Of a stretch of 64,000 nt of DNA, positions 44,752-53,822 are shown piece after piece. How positions within the stretch are numbered: the stretch's first letter is position 1; each line of letters begins with the position of its first letter. The notes under the pieces were generated by a model. The model saw nothing but the letters and a program-made list of their open reading frames with translations, searched no databases and had not been told where the DNA came from. The stretch is from the NCBI GenBank assembly GCA_017416505.1, contig JAFQCI010000060.1, forward strand, positions 1 through 64,000, given 5' to 3'. The DNA comes from Lachnospiraceae bacterium (GTDB taxonomy: Bacteria; Bacillota_A; Clostridia; Lachnospirales; Lachnospiraceae). Made by a program: the position numbers and the translations under genes.

Positions 44752-44874
44752 GGGCACGCTTTCGCTGCGTTCGGCTCGTAGCGGTACTAAACTCAAGGCT
44801 TTGCCTTTCGTTAAGTACCGACGGCCGCCCAAGCACCTGCGTATGTATTTGTTTCTTTTGAATCACTTAATATA
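44752..44874. repeat. Dispersed palindromic repeat A, copy 3 (inverted)
   Basis: Reverse complement of the repeat A core: GCACGCTTTCGCTGCGTTCG, TAGCGGTACTAA, TTAAGTACCGACGGCCG, GTATTTGTTTCTTTTGAATC. Confidence 0.85.
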
Positions 44875-44902
44875 AGTTTTGTTCGTTTCGCAATCACCTA
44901 AA

Positions 44903-45343
44903 ATGGCAGAAGAAACAAAGGAGAGAATTGAAAGTGAGCTAGAGGTTAAAGCATATATTTAGAATTTGAGGTTTGCTCTTGATAATGGCGCAAAGATTAC
45001 ATTTCAGGCAAAAAGGCTTGTTGATGAAGAAAGAAAAGAGGAATATACAAATCGATATACAGTAAATACACTATTTCCTGATGAGAATCCTGAAGAAGCT
45101 TTAAAAAGAGAAATAAGAACATTAACAGTGGAAGAATATATGAGAACGGTGAAAGATCTTAGGTTTCCGAAGAAAAGTGAGATGAGAGAATTTGGTAGGG
45201 GATATAACAGTACAGAGAATGTGTATATTAAGATAAGAGTAGAAGTGTTGGGAATGTATGGAAGTGCAACTGTGTTTATAATGTCATTTCATTTTGCAGA
45301 GAGAGCGTTTACATCAGATATGTTTCCATATAGGAATAATTAG
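44903..45343 (+). pseudogene. MqsR-like toxin gene interrupted by an amber codon
   Basis: A frame from the ATG at 44903 (MAEETKERIESELEVKAYI) meets TAG at 44960-44962 and continues in the same frame as NLRFALDNGAKITFQAKRLV... to 45343, about 145 residues in all. The late part (LTVEEYMRTVKDLRF...SENVYIKIRVEV...TVFIMSFHFAER) resembles MqsR/RelE-type toxins. I infer AAG to TAG at a Lys codon. A TTG at 44966 could start a shorter product of 125 residues. The intact antitoxin-like gene begins 12 bp downstream. Confidence 0.6.
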
Positions 45344-45355
45344 GGAGGTGTTTCC

Positions 45356-46378
45356 ATGAAAATATTATACAGGGAAAATCGTTTATGCACTTGTTGTATG
45401 GAAGAGCACGAAGTAAAAACGGTTCACGTAATGGAACATGCCAGTTTAAAGAATGTATGTGTGGAGTATAAGGCGACTTATTTTTATTGCGATGTTGCAC
45501 AAAAACTGTATATGGATGAATACCAGATGAGGGAGAATGATATCACTCTCAAGGATGCATATAGAAAGGCGCAGGGACTTTTGACATCAGTAGAAATGAT
45601 TGAAATTCGATCAAAATATGGAATGAGTCAGAAAGATCTTTCTATTCTCTTAGGATGGGGTGGTAAAACGATTACTAGATATGAGACTCATCAAGTGCAG
45701 GATAAAGCGCACGATACTATTCTAAAAAAGCTTGACCAGGATCCGGAATGGTTCTTACATTTACTACACGGGTCAAAGAACAACTTATCTGCAGAAGCAT
45801 ATAGAAAGTATTTTGATATTGCTACCGTTCTTTATGAGAAGGAACAGGATTTATATCTAAGGAAAGCTATTGAAGCAAAATATGCAAGATTTCAAGGAAA
45901 TCAGATGTTTCACGGAAATACAGAACTATCCTTAGATAAGGTGGTAGATGTAATTCGTTATTTTGCTACATCTGTTAAAGTTACCAATCTATATATGGCG
46001 AAACTTATGAGGTTGATGTGGTATTCTGATGCTCTTTCTTATAAGAAAAGAGAGCGGGCAATTACCGGACTGGTTTATCAGGCATTACCCATGGGAACTG
46101 TGCCTATCGGGCATGATTCTATCATAGACTTAAAAGATGTACCATGTGAGGAAGTGGATGTGGGTGAAACATACGCATATCATTTCAACTTGATGGAAGA
46201 AACAGAATATCCAGCATTATCTGAAGAAGACAAAGATATCTTAAATATTGTCATAGATAAACTTGGAAAAATGAGCAAATATGAGATAGTGAATTTTATG
46301 AATAAGGAACAGGCATGTGTAGAAACCGCCTCGAGAGATATTATTTTATTTAAATATGCAGAAAGTTTGCAGATATAA
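45356..46378 (+). CDS. MqsA-like antitoxin with zinc finger, HTH and Panacea (DUF4065/SocA) domain
   Basis: 340 residues. N-terminal cysteine motif (CTCC..., then YFYCDVA) like the MqsA zinc finger, an XRE-type HTH at about 78-110 (IEIRSKYGMSQKDLSILLGWGGKTITRYE), and a C-terminal Panacea/DUF4065 domain (about 180-335: VDVIRYFATSVKVTNLYMAKLMRLMWYSDAL, GLVYQALPMGTVPIGHDSI). Panacea domains neutralise unrelated toxins. GGGAGG precedes the ATG. Partner of the amber-interrupted gene upstream. Confidence 0.82.
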   Translation: MKILYRENRLCTCCMEEHEVKTVHVMEHASLKNVCVEYKATYFYCDVAQKLYMDEYQMRENDITLKDAYRKAQGLLTSVEMIEIRSKYGMSQKDLSILLGWGGKTITRYETHQVQDKAHDTILKKLDQDPEWFLHLLHGSKNNLSAEAYRKYFDIATVLYEKEQDLYLRKAIEAKYARFQGNQMFHGNTELSLDKVVDVIRYFATSVKVTNLYMAKLMRLMWYSDALSYKKRERAITGLVYQALPMGTVPIGHDSIIDLKDVPCEEVDVGETYAYHFNLMEETEYPALSEEDKDILNIVIDKLGKMSKYEIVNFMNKEQACVETASRDIILFKYAESLQI

Positions 46379-46458
46379 ACGTGAGTACTCTATTACAGAA
46401 TACTTTTATGTCAGCGATATGGGACGGGATTTGTTGTCGTAAGAAAGTAGCCCTTTTT

Positions 46459-46619
46459 ATGAAAAAGAGCTACTCAAAGTTATTGATTTGGTTTATGGAA
46501 AAGATTGGATTTAAAACCTATCATAAGTGGCAGAAAAACGAATATACGGAATATGTCTGCCAGGAAGGTTTTCATGTTGTTGATTCGATATTGGTAAAAG
46601 GAAATCCACTTTCGGAATT
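46459..46619 (+). pseudogene. C-terminal fragment of a methyltransferase gene
   Basis: Codes for YSKLLIWFMEKIGFKTYHKW, then QKNEYTEYV and SILVKGNPLSE, almost identical to the C-terminus of the methyltransferase at 34211 (nucleotides about 34663-34815). No start, SAM domain or ribosome site. An ectopic partial copy beside repeat B copy 2. Confidence 0.85.
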
Positions 46620-46659
46620 ACCTGTCAGTTGCTTAGATTCTTTTAAGTTAATTTCATAT

Positions 46660-46742
46660 GAAATATTATAGTTTCGCAATTAGCCATCAGTTGTCCGGTT
46701 TCTTTTGAGTTACTGCCATATGAAATTTATACTTTCACAATT
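46660..46742. repeat. Short repeats with AATTGCGAAACTAT-type ends
   Basis: Two tandem near-copies: TTCATATGAAATATTATAG then TTTCGCAATTA (46660s), and CCATATGAAATTTATAC then TTTCACAATTA (about 46710-46742). These are like the right-hand terminal inverted repeat of repeat A. Confidence 0.5.
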
Positions 46743-46745
46743 ACT

Positions 46746-46941
46746 TATTATGATGTTGGGGTCAAAAGGTATTTTGACCCCATGATACCTACGAATTGCT
46801 CCGCACTTTGTGCTCCCGCAATTCTAAAACATTTGAAATCCGCCCTATTCGGGCTACTTTCTCATGTTTTGCGGGTCCCAAAGTCATGTTTTTTCATGCG
46901 AGCATGAAAAACATGACCTTTTGACCATGGTATCTTATTAT
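46746..46941. repeat. Dispersed repeat B, copy 2 (complete)
   Basis: Same structure as 40544-40740, with only a few substitutions; the left hairpin here is the perfect GGGGTCAAAA/TTTTGACCCC. Its right end touches the stop of the minus-strand methyltransferase and may act as its terminator. Confidence 0.85.
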
Positions 46942-46946
46942 TTGAT

Positions 46947-47783
46947 TTACACTTTTATAATATCCAGTGTATGGGTGCTTGCCCCAATTAAATCCTGTCT
47001 TTCACAGGTAGACAGGTGGTATTTTAAGAATAATTGGAAGGTTTCTTCGTCCATGGAATTTAAGGTTTGTCGGATATAGTGGGCGGCACCGTCCGTGGCA
47101 ATCAGTTTTACACGGTTTAGTCCAAGACGTTCATTTAGTTCCTGGATATCCTCCGTCCGGACTCTTTCATATAAATCCTCCGGTTCTGCGATGCAATGAA
47201 AATCTTCTGTCAGTTTACCACCTGCAAGGCTTTCTTTGATTTGTCCATCAATGAAACCATGGGTCAGGACACCATATTCATTCATATAATAGGCAATTAA
47301 AAGATAGCCCCCCTTCTTTGTAACCCGTTTGGCTTCACTTAGGGCTTTCAGTTTATCCTCCAAGGTGTAAAGGTGATACATAGGACCAAATACTAAAGTA
47401 ATATCAAAGGATTCATCGGCAAAACGGGATAGGTTCAAGGCAGTACCCTGGTAGGCTTTTACATTGCTGCCTTTAGATTTTAAGATACCTAAGTTGTACT
47501 TTACCAGTTCAATGGCAGTGACATCATAGCCTTCTTCTGAAAGTTGAATGGAGTATCTTCCGGTTCCGGCCCCCACATCTAAGATTTTAATGTCTGGATT
47601 TGCACTTTCTTTTTTTGTTTCTGCTTGTGATTCTGAAAGCATATCAATGCATTCATGAATATATTTTAACGAGGTGATAAATTCCACCTGTCCCCGGCGA
47701 CGGGTAAGGCGTTTGTCTTCGTTGAATTTGTTGTAGTGTTTTTCTAATTCTGTCATCATAATAACTGTTTCATCCTTTTTCAT
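46947..47783 (-). CDS. Class I SAM-dependent methyltransferase
   Basis: 278 residues: ILDVGAGTGRYSIQL (motif I), VTAIELVKYNLGIL, FDITLVFGPMYHLYTLEDKLKALSEAKRV. Unrelated in detail to the other two methyltransferases here; resembles the family annotated as methyltransferase domain-containing proteins of unknown substrate. The start is uncertain: Met at 47783, or Met at 47759/47756, which lie after AAGGAT. On the minus strand an extended -10 (TGGTATACT, about 47869-47877) supplies a promoter. Confidence 0.85.
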   Translation of the reverse strand: MKKDETVIMMTELEKHYNKFNEDKRLTRRRGQVEFITSLKYIHECIDMLSESQAETKKESANPDIKILDVGAGTGRYSIQLSEEGYDVTAIELVKYNLGILKSKGSNVKAYQGTALNLSRFADESFDITLVFGPMYHLYTLEDKLKALSEAKRVTKKGGYLLIAYYMNEYGVLTHGFIDGQIKESLAGGKLTEDFHCIAEPEDLYERVRTEDIQELNERLGLNRVKLIATDGAAHYIRQTLNSMDEETFQLFLKYHLSTCERQDLIGASTHTLDIIKV

Positions 47784-48099
47784 AAAATAAGGTTACTGAT
47801 TTTGTAAGGCTCCATAACAAATCCGTTATTGGGGCATACAGATGAACCATAATAAATCCACTTCAGTATACCATAAAAATCTGGACTTGGATATTGCGAA
47901 AAAAACAAAATAAAGGTAAGATAGTAGAAGAAAAAAGTTCAGATAAAAGCAAATGGATTGTAATAATCGATAATATTAGCAGTTGAGCATGTTTTATTGT
48001 AATGTGACTTGATAAAACGACATTAAGAAAATAGGAAATATTTTGAGAGTGAAGTGTGAAGATGGATGAATAGAACATAGACTCGAAATGGAGAAAAGT
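47784..48099. other. Divergent intergenic region
   Basis: 316 bp between the minus-strand methyltransferase and DUF4317. I see the extended -10 for the former and only weak plus-strand promoter candidates (TTGATA near 48009). No reading frame, repeat or structured RNA recognised. Confidence 0.5.
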
Positions 48100-49266
48100 A
48101 TGAATAAGAAAGAAATTGCAGAAATTAAGAAACAATTTATACCGGAACGTTCCACTATTACCAGAATTTGCGGTTGTTACGTAGATGGAGAAAAGAATAA
48201 AAAGGCAGAATTAGCACAGACATTTTTAACAATGTCGGAAGAGGAGAATTTTAAGTATTATACCATTTTTCGTTCTACCCTCTCCGGAACCATTGGGAAA
48301 AATCTATTAAATATGGAATTTCCTATGGAGGCAGAATTTACCGGTGGAACACAGGAATTTTTATTAAAGCTTAAGAATTCGAACCTAAAAGACGATGCAC
48401 TCTTAGAAGAATTTTATGATAAGGTAATTGAAACTTATGATTATCCACAAAATTATTATATTATTTTAATTTATGCCGCCTATGATGTTCCGGGAAAGAC
48501 TACAGATGAGATTGAAAATGAAGATGCTTCCGAAGAAGTGTACGATTTTATTTTGTGTAGCATTTGTCCTGTGGAGCTTTCCGATGCCGGACTTTGCTAT
48601 AATGAACTTACCAATAACATTGAAAGCAGGGTGAGAGATTGGGTGGTGGGAGCACCGAATCATGGATTTTTATTCCCGGCATTTAATGATAGAAGTACTG
48701 ATATACATAGCCTTTTGTATTATACGAAAAATTCAGAAAAGATGCAGGACGAATTTATCCAGCAGACCTTAGGTTGTTATATTCCAATGTCCTTTAAGGG
48801 ACAAAAAGAAGTGTTTCAGGAGATTGTAAAAGAAACTCTTGGGGAACAGTGTGATTTTGAAACCGTTAAGACCATTCATGAAAATTTAAATGAATATGTG
48901 GAAGAGCGGAAAGATGCGAAAGAACCACCAGCACTGGATAAAATGGATATGAAAAGATTGTTGGAAAACAGCGGTGTGAAGACAGAGGCATTAAAGGAGT
49001 TCGACCAGCATTTTGAAGAAATGGCACCAAAAGAAACCAAGCCTTTGTTTATGGCAGCCTCTGTGGCAAGTACCAGAAGTTTTGAAATCAAGACTCCGGA
49101 TGTAGTAGTGAAGGTAAATCCGGAAAGAACCGATTTAGTGGAAACAAGAGTGATTGATGGAAGAGAGTACTTGATGATTGAAGTAAATGACAGCGTTGAA
49201 ATTAATGGGATTCAGGTGAAAACTTCCAATGGGTATACAGAGGAAGAAGAACCTATGGAATCATAG
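48100..49266 (+). CDS. DUF4317-family protein
   Basis: 388 residues, full family length, no signal or membrane segment. Shares several blocks with the short paralogue at 33269. The C-terminal part has a charged helical section (about 255-320) and a beta-rich end (VVVKVNPERTDLVETRVIDGREYLMIEVNDSVEING). Function unknown; frequent in Lachnospiraceae. The ATG at 48100 has GGAGA upstream. Confidence 0.88.
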   Translation: MNKKEIAEIKKQFIPERSTITRICGCYVDGEKNKKAELAQTFLTMSEEENFKYYTIFRSTLSGTIGKNLLNMEFPMEAEFTGGTQEFLLKLKNSNLKDDALLEEFYDKVIETYDYPQNYYIILIYAAYDVPGKTTDEIENEDASEEVYDFILCSICPVELSDAGLCYNELTNNIESRVRDWVVGAPNHGFLFPAFNDRSTDIHSLLYYTKNSEKMQDEFIQQTLGCYIPMSFKGQKEVFQEIVKETLGEQCDFETVKTIHENLNEYVEERKDAKEPPALDKMDMKRLLENSGVKTEALKEFDQHFEEMAPKETKPLFMAASVASTRSFEIKTPDVVVKVNPERTDLVETRVIDGREYLMIEVNDSVEINGIQVKTSNGYTEEEEPMES

Positions 49267-49400
49267 CAGCTACTGGTTTTTGTTGATACAATACGCATAG
49301 CAAGAATTTTATTGACGAAATTCCTAGGATGATTTATCATATATGCGAGATGATTTGTGAACAGAACATAACTTATTACGATAGAAATGGAGATACGAAA

Positions 49401-51131
49401 ATGAGAATTAAGAATTTAATCGGAGACAGATTTAAAGAAAGACCATCGGATTGTGTAATTGACAGCCATGCACTTATGGTTCGTGGCGGATATATGAAAT
49501 ATGTGGCAAATGGTATTTATTCTTTATATCCACCAGCAAAAAGAATTACAAAGAAGATTGAAAATATCATTCGTGAAGAAATGGATGCCATTGATGGACA
49601 AGAAGTTATGTTTCCTGTTGTATTGCCGGGAAGTCTTTGGGACAAGTCTGGAAGATATGACAGCGTAGGAGATGAATTGTTACGTTTTAAGGATAGAACC
49701 GGTTCCAGAATGGTACTTGGTATGACCCATGAAGAAGCAGCAGTACATCTGGTAAAGGAATACGCAAACAGCTATGCCAAATATCCATTTATGATTTACC
49801 AGATTCAGACTAAATTCAGAGATGAGGCAAGACCAAGAGCAGGTTTGATTCGTGTTCGTGAATTTACTATGAAGGATGCTTATTCTTTCCATACTTCTCA
49901 GGAAGATTTAGAGGATTATTACGATAAATGTTATAAAGCATATCACCGTATTTTTGCAAGATGTGGTGTGCCGGAAGTAGTTGCAGTTGCTTCCGATTCC
50001 GGTATGATGGGTGGAAATGTATCCCATGAATATATGCTTTTAACTCCAGTAGGAGAAGATTCTATTGCGATTTGTAAAGAATGTGATTACAGAGCCAATA
50101 TGGAAGCAGCAGAAAGCATTATTCAAAATGAGCCAAAGATTGGTTTAGCAGAATTAACAGAAGTAGAAACTAAGGGTGTTACTTCCATTGAAGAAGTAAG
50201 TGCTTTCTTAAAGGTGCCAACAGAACATACTTGTAAGGCAGTGGTGTACCAGAAGAATTCTGATGATAGTTATGTAGTGGTATTTATTCGTGGAGATTTG
50301 GACATCAATGAAGCTAAGTTGACAAAACTTATCGGGGATAATATTCATCCAGCAGTCATTACAGAAGATTGTGGTTTGGTAGCAGGATTCATCGGTCCTA
50401 AGGGAATTACTGAAAATGCCAAGGTGATTTTCGATGCTTCCTTAAAGGGAATTGATAATTTTGTGGTAGGTGCCAATAAAGTAGATTATCATATGACCGG
50501 ATTTAATATGGAACGCGATTATGGCACTGTTGGATATGTAGATGTTGCTAAAATCATAGAAGGTGGAATCTGTCCTTGTTGTGGTAAGAAGTCTATTACT
50601 ATTTCCAGAGGTATTGAAGTAGGTAATATCTTCCAATTAGGTACCAAATATTCTAAGTCCATGGATTTGACTTATCTTGATGAAAAGGGCGAGTCCCAAT
50701 ATGCAATTATGGGATGCTACGGAATCGGTGTAGGACGTCTGGCAGCAAGTGTCTGCGAAGTGAGAAGAGATGATTTTGGACCAATCTGGCCAATTACCAT
50801 TGCACCATGGGAAGTACATTTATGCCTGCTTCGTGTGGATGATGAAGAAGCAAAAGCATTTGCAGATGATTTGTATGAAAAGATGCAACAGTCAGGATTG
50901 GAAGTTATCTATGATGACCGTAATGTAAGACCTGGGGCAATGTTTGCAGATGCCGACTTACTTGGTGCACCAATTCGTGTTATTGTAGGACCTAAGAATT
51001 TAAAGGAAAATTTAGTTGAAATCGTAACCAGAGATAAGAGCATTTCCCTAAAAGTAAATAAAGAGGAAACCATTGCAAAGGTAATGGAAATTAAGGCTCA
51101 ACTTATGACAGAAATTAATGAAAAAGTGTAA
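49401..51131 (+). CDS. proS: Prolyl-tRNA synthetase
   Basis: Charges tRNA-Pro. 576 residues, bacterial type with the editing (INS) insertion at about 225-400 (KVPTEHTCKAVVY...). Class II motifs: GMTHEEA, RDEARPRAGLIRVREFTMKDAYSFH, and the anticodon-binding domain near the end (ITIAPWEVHLC...DDRNVRPGAMFADADLLGAPIRVIVG). The ATG at 49401 has GGAG upstream; the longer frame from 49329 lacks one. No T-box was seen in the 134-bp leader. Confidence 0.97.
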   Translation: MRIKNLIGDRFKERPSDCVIDSHALMVRGGYMKYVANGIYSLYPPAKRITKKIENIIREEMDAIDGQEVMFPVVLPGSLWDKSGRYDSVGDELLRFKDRTGSRMVLGMTHEEAAVHLVKEYANSYAKYPFMIYQIQTKFRDEARPRAGLIRVREFTMKDAYSFHTSQEDLEDYYDKCYKAYHRIFARCGVPEVVAVASDSGMMGGNVSHEYMLLTPVGEDSIAICKECDYRANMEAAESIIQNEPKIGLAELTEVETKGVTSIEEVSAFLKVPTEHTCKAVVYQKNSDDSYVVVFIRGDLDINEAKLTKLIGDNIHPAVITEDCGLVAGFIGPKGITENAKVIFDASLKGIDNFVVGANKVDYHMTGFNMERDYGTVGYVDVAKIIEGGICPCCGKKSITISRGIEVGNIFQLGTKYSKSMDLTYLDEKGESQYAIMGCYGIGVGRLAASVCEVRRDDFGPIWPITIAPWEVHLCLLRVDDEEAKAFADDLYEKMQQSGLEVIYDDRNVRPGAMFADADLLGAPIRVIVGPKNLKENLVEIVTRDKSISLKVNKEETIAKVMEIKAQLMTEINEKV

Positions 51132-51159
51132 ACTGAGATAAACTATGACAGAAAGTGTC

Positions 51160-51196
51160 GGGGTACTGTTCACACGTGAACAGTACCCCCTTTATT
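51160..51196 (+). terminator. Terminator after proS
   Basis: Perfect GGGGTACTGTTCAC/GTGAACAGTACCCC stem with a T-rich tail. The ACTGTTCAC/GTGAACAGT half-sites recur near 20640 and 23620. Confidence 0.85.
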
Positions 51197-51218
51197 CTTT
51201 ATTCGGAAAGGAAAAATT

Positions 51219-52118
51219 ATGTTAGGATGGTTAATTATAAATGCTTATTTAAAAAAGCAAAAATTCAATGAATTATTTGCAATGCTTGAAGAGGCAGCTG
51301 ATGAATTAGAAATAAAATTAAAAATTATGACCAATGAAGAGAGCTGGCTGTATTTTGCAAAGGATGAGAGGGAAGAAAAGCCGGACTTTATTTTGTTTTG
51401 GGATAAAGATATTCGTTTGGCACAGATGTTTGAGAAAAATGGTTTCCGGGTATTTAATTCGGCAGAGGGAATCAGTGTTTGCGATGATAAATCAAAGACC
51501 TTCTTTGCCTTATATGATTCCGGTATCAGAATGCCAAGAACCATTGTAGCACCTAAAATATTTCAGCCGGAAGGCTTTAGCGAAACCACTTTTTTTGAAG
51601 AAGTAGCAAAGGAATGGGGTTATCCGCTTATTTTTAAGGAGTGCAATGGTTCTTTTGGAGCCCAGGTCTATCTGGTGCATGACCAGGAGGAAATGATAAA
51701 AGTGATAAAACATATTGGGAACCGACCTTTTTTAATTCAGGAATACATCGAAACTTCTTATGGACGGGATGTAAGAATCCAGGTAGTAGGAGGGAAAGTG
51801 GTGGCTTCCATGCTTCGAACCAATGAGAATGATTTTCGCGCTAATATCACCAATGGAGGAAGTATGCAATCTTATACTCCGACCAAGGAACAGGAAGAAA
51901 TGGCAATTCAGGTCTGTGAAAAACTAAAGCTGGATTTTGCAGGGGTGGATATTATGTTTGGAAATGAGGGTGAACCGGTACTCTGCGAGGTAAATTCCAA
52001 TGCCCATTTCAAGAATCTATACGATTGTACGGGAGTAAATACGGCGAAAGAGATACTAAAATATATAAAGGAAAAAATGAAGGAAAGAGGGAATGTGATT
52101 CACTTTCAGAAAAAGTAA
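51219..52118 (+). CDS. RimK-like ATP-grasp ligase
   Basis: 299 residues. ATP-grasp core: YPLIFKECNGSFGAQVYLV (ATP-binding loop), FLIQEYIETSYGRDVRIQVVGGKVVASMLRTNENDFRANITNGG and FAGVDIMFGNEGEPVLCEVNSNAHF (metal ligands). It forms a carboxylate-amine bond, probably adding an amino acid to a peptide or polyglutamate. A second, related ligase is at 56489. Substrate unknown. Confidence 0.88.
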   Translation: MLGWLIINAYLKKQKFNELFAMLEEAADELEIKLKIMTNEESWLYFAKDEREEKPDFILFWDKDIRLAQMFEKNGFRVFNSAEGISVCDDKSKTFFALYDSGIRMPRTIVAPKIFQPEGFSETTFFEEVAKEWGYPLIFKECNGSFGAQVYLVHDQEEMIKVIKHIGNRPFLIQEYIETSYGRDVRIQVVGGKVVASMLRTNENDFRANITNGGSMQSYTPTKEQEEMAIQVCEKLKLDFAGVDIMFGNEGEPVLCEVNSNAHFKNLYDCTGVNTAKEILKYIKEKMKERGNVIHFQKK

Positions 52119-52155
52119 TGGTGATTGTGAAAAGGATGTTACTTATAACTTTAGG

Positions 52156-52222
52156 TATTTGTGAAACTAGCAAAAACATATGTTGAGTGATGAAAATCGT
52201 ATAGAATATTATAGTTTCTCAA
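52156..52222. repeat. Short relic with repeat A-type ends
   Basis: GTGAAACTAGCAAAAACATA at the left and ATATTATAGTTTCTCAAA at the right are imperfect inverted ends of the GCGAAACTAT type with no core. Confidence 0.5.
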
Positions 52223-52251
52223 ATGCTTGATTTTTAACGAGGAGAAAAGTA

Positions 52252-52626
52252 ATGAAAACAAGAAAAGAATACACCTGCCCTTTGGAACTAACCCATGATG
52301 TCATAAAAGGAAAGTGGAAACCGATTATTATGTGGCAGTTATGGCAACATCAATCCTTATCAGAGTTAAAGGAAGGGATTGCGGGCATTTCACAAAAAAT
52401 GCTTATTGAGCAATTAAAAGAGTTAATGGAATATGGAATGGTAGATAAAAAGTCCTATGAGGGGTATCCCTTAAGAGTGGAATATTTTCTAACGGAACGT
52501 GGTCAGAAAATGCGAAAGGCAGTAGAAATTATGCAGAGCATTGGAATCGAAATGATGGTTGAGCAGGATAATACGGACTTTTTAAAAGAAAAGGGACTAA
52601 TATCAGAAGAAGACGAGAGAGGATAG
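52252..52626 (+). CDS. HxlR-family transcriptional regulator
   Basis: 124 residues: CPLELTHDVIKGKWKPIIMWQLWQ, LKEGIAGISQKMLIEQLKELMEYGMV, YPLRVEYFLTERGQKM. The N-terminal Cys of the CPLE motif is conserved. Second HxlR regulator in the window; no divergent reductase here, so its targets may be the neighbouring ABC or ATP-grasp genes. GGAG lies upstream of the ATG. Confidence 0.92.
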   Translation: MKTRKEYTCPLELTHDVIKGKWKPIIMWQLWQHQSLSELKEGIAGISQKMLIEQLKELMEYGMVDKKSYEGYPLRVEYFLTERGQKMRKAVEIMQSIGIEMMVEQDNTDFLKEKGLISEEDERG

Positions 52627-52805
52627 TACTTATCCTTATCTCGTCTTTTTCATAGTTACAAAAAAGTGGGTAATATACAAGGAACAAGAATTAAGGTAGA
52701 ATCGGTGTTAGAAATATATCAAGTTGGTTCGTGGATTTTAATATGAAATGCCATGGAGCAATAAGGATAAAATATGTGAGCTTTATTGCAGGAAGGAGAA
52801 AAACA

Positions 52806-53780
52806 TTGGTAATTGAGTTAGAACACGTAACAAAAGAGTATAAAGTGCCTTGTAAGGGTAAAAATTTTTTCACCGATTTGTTTTCCACCAAGTATAAATA
52901 TATTACGGCGGTGGATGATGTTTCTTTGAAGATAGAGAAAGGGGAAACAGTTGGATATATTGGGCTAAACGGGGCGGGAAAATCCACTACCATAAAGATG
53001 ATGACAGGGATATTGACCCCTACTAAGGGAAATGTTTTTATGTTTGGGGATTCTGTCAGACATAATCGCATTCAGAAGAATAAAAGGTTCAGTGTAGTTT
53101 TTGGACAACGTAGCAATCTATGGTATGACCTGCCTGTCATTGACAGTTATAAGTATTTTGAAGTTTTGTATGAAGTACCTAAGCTACGGTTTGAAGAAAA
53201 TTTAAAGAGGATTTCGGCATTATTGGAAATTGAGGACCTGCTCAATACTCCGGTAAGAAAGTTGAGTTTGGGACAAAAAATGAAGTGTGAACTGGGTGGA
53301 GCCTTGTTACATGACCCGGAAATTTTGTTTTTAGATGAGCCTACCATAGGACTTGATATTTTTGCAAAGGATAATTTCCTGCGATGTATCCGCCAAATCA
53401 ATGAGGAGCTGAACACTACTATTTTTCTTACTTCACATGATATGGAAGAAATCGAGAAGTTGTGTAACCGGATTATTGTATTGGATAAAGGGAAAATTCT
53501 GTTTGATGGTAAGATAGAAGAAATAAAGAAAAATGTAGGAGATTACCACAAGGTAAAATTTTATATTGAGGATTATGATGCAAGCAGGGATATTTATAAG
53601 GAGTATCAGAAAAAAGAGAGTAATGATGGAATTCTTGAATTAATCATTGATAAGAATAAGTTAAGCCTTGCAGAGATTGTAAACTATTATTTCCAGAATT
53701 TTAAGGTTAAGGATATTGCTATGGAGAATAATGGATTAGAGCAATTGATTAAGGAACTATACGAAGACAAGGGAAAGTAA
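52806..53780 (+). CDS. ABC-2 exporter ATP-binding protein
   Basis: 324 residues from a TTG at 52806 with AAGGAGA upstream. Walker A GLNGAGKST, signature LSLGQKMKCELGGALLHDP, Walker B ILFLDEPTIGLD, H-loop TSHDMEE, with a C-terminal extension of about 85 residues. The LSLGQ(K/R)M signature and two following DUF990-type permeases mark the viologen/NatA-like ABC-2 class of exporters. Confidence 0.92.
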   Translation: MVIELEHVTKEYKVPCKGKNFFTDLFSTKYKYITAVDDVSLKIEKGETVGYIGLNGAGKSTTIKMMTGILTPTKGNVFMFGDSVRHNRIQKNKRFSVVFGQRSNLWYDLPVIDSYKYFEVLYEVPKLRFEENLKRISALLEIEDLLNTPVRKLSLGQKMKCELGGALLHDPEILFLDEPTIGLDIFAKDNFLRCIRQINEELNTTIFLTSHDMEEIEKLCNRIIVLDKGKILFDGKIEEIKKNVGDYHKVKFYIEDYDASRDIYKEYQKKESNDGILELIIDKNKLSLAEIVNYYFQNFKVKDIAMENNGLEQLIKELYEDKGK

Positions 53781-53822
53781 ATTGAACATGATAAAAGAAA
53801 GGAAAGTTGCAGGTGTAAAAGA

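Noticed and set aside
49267..49400. T-box riboswitch before proS
   Set aside because: Only 134 bp, with no T-box core (TGGNACCGCG-like) or antiterminator found.
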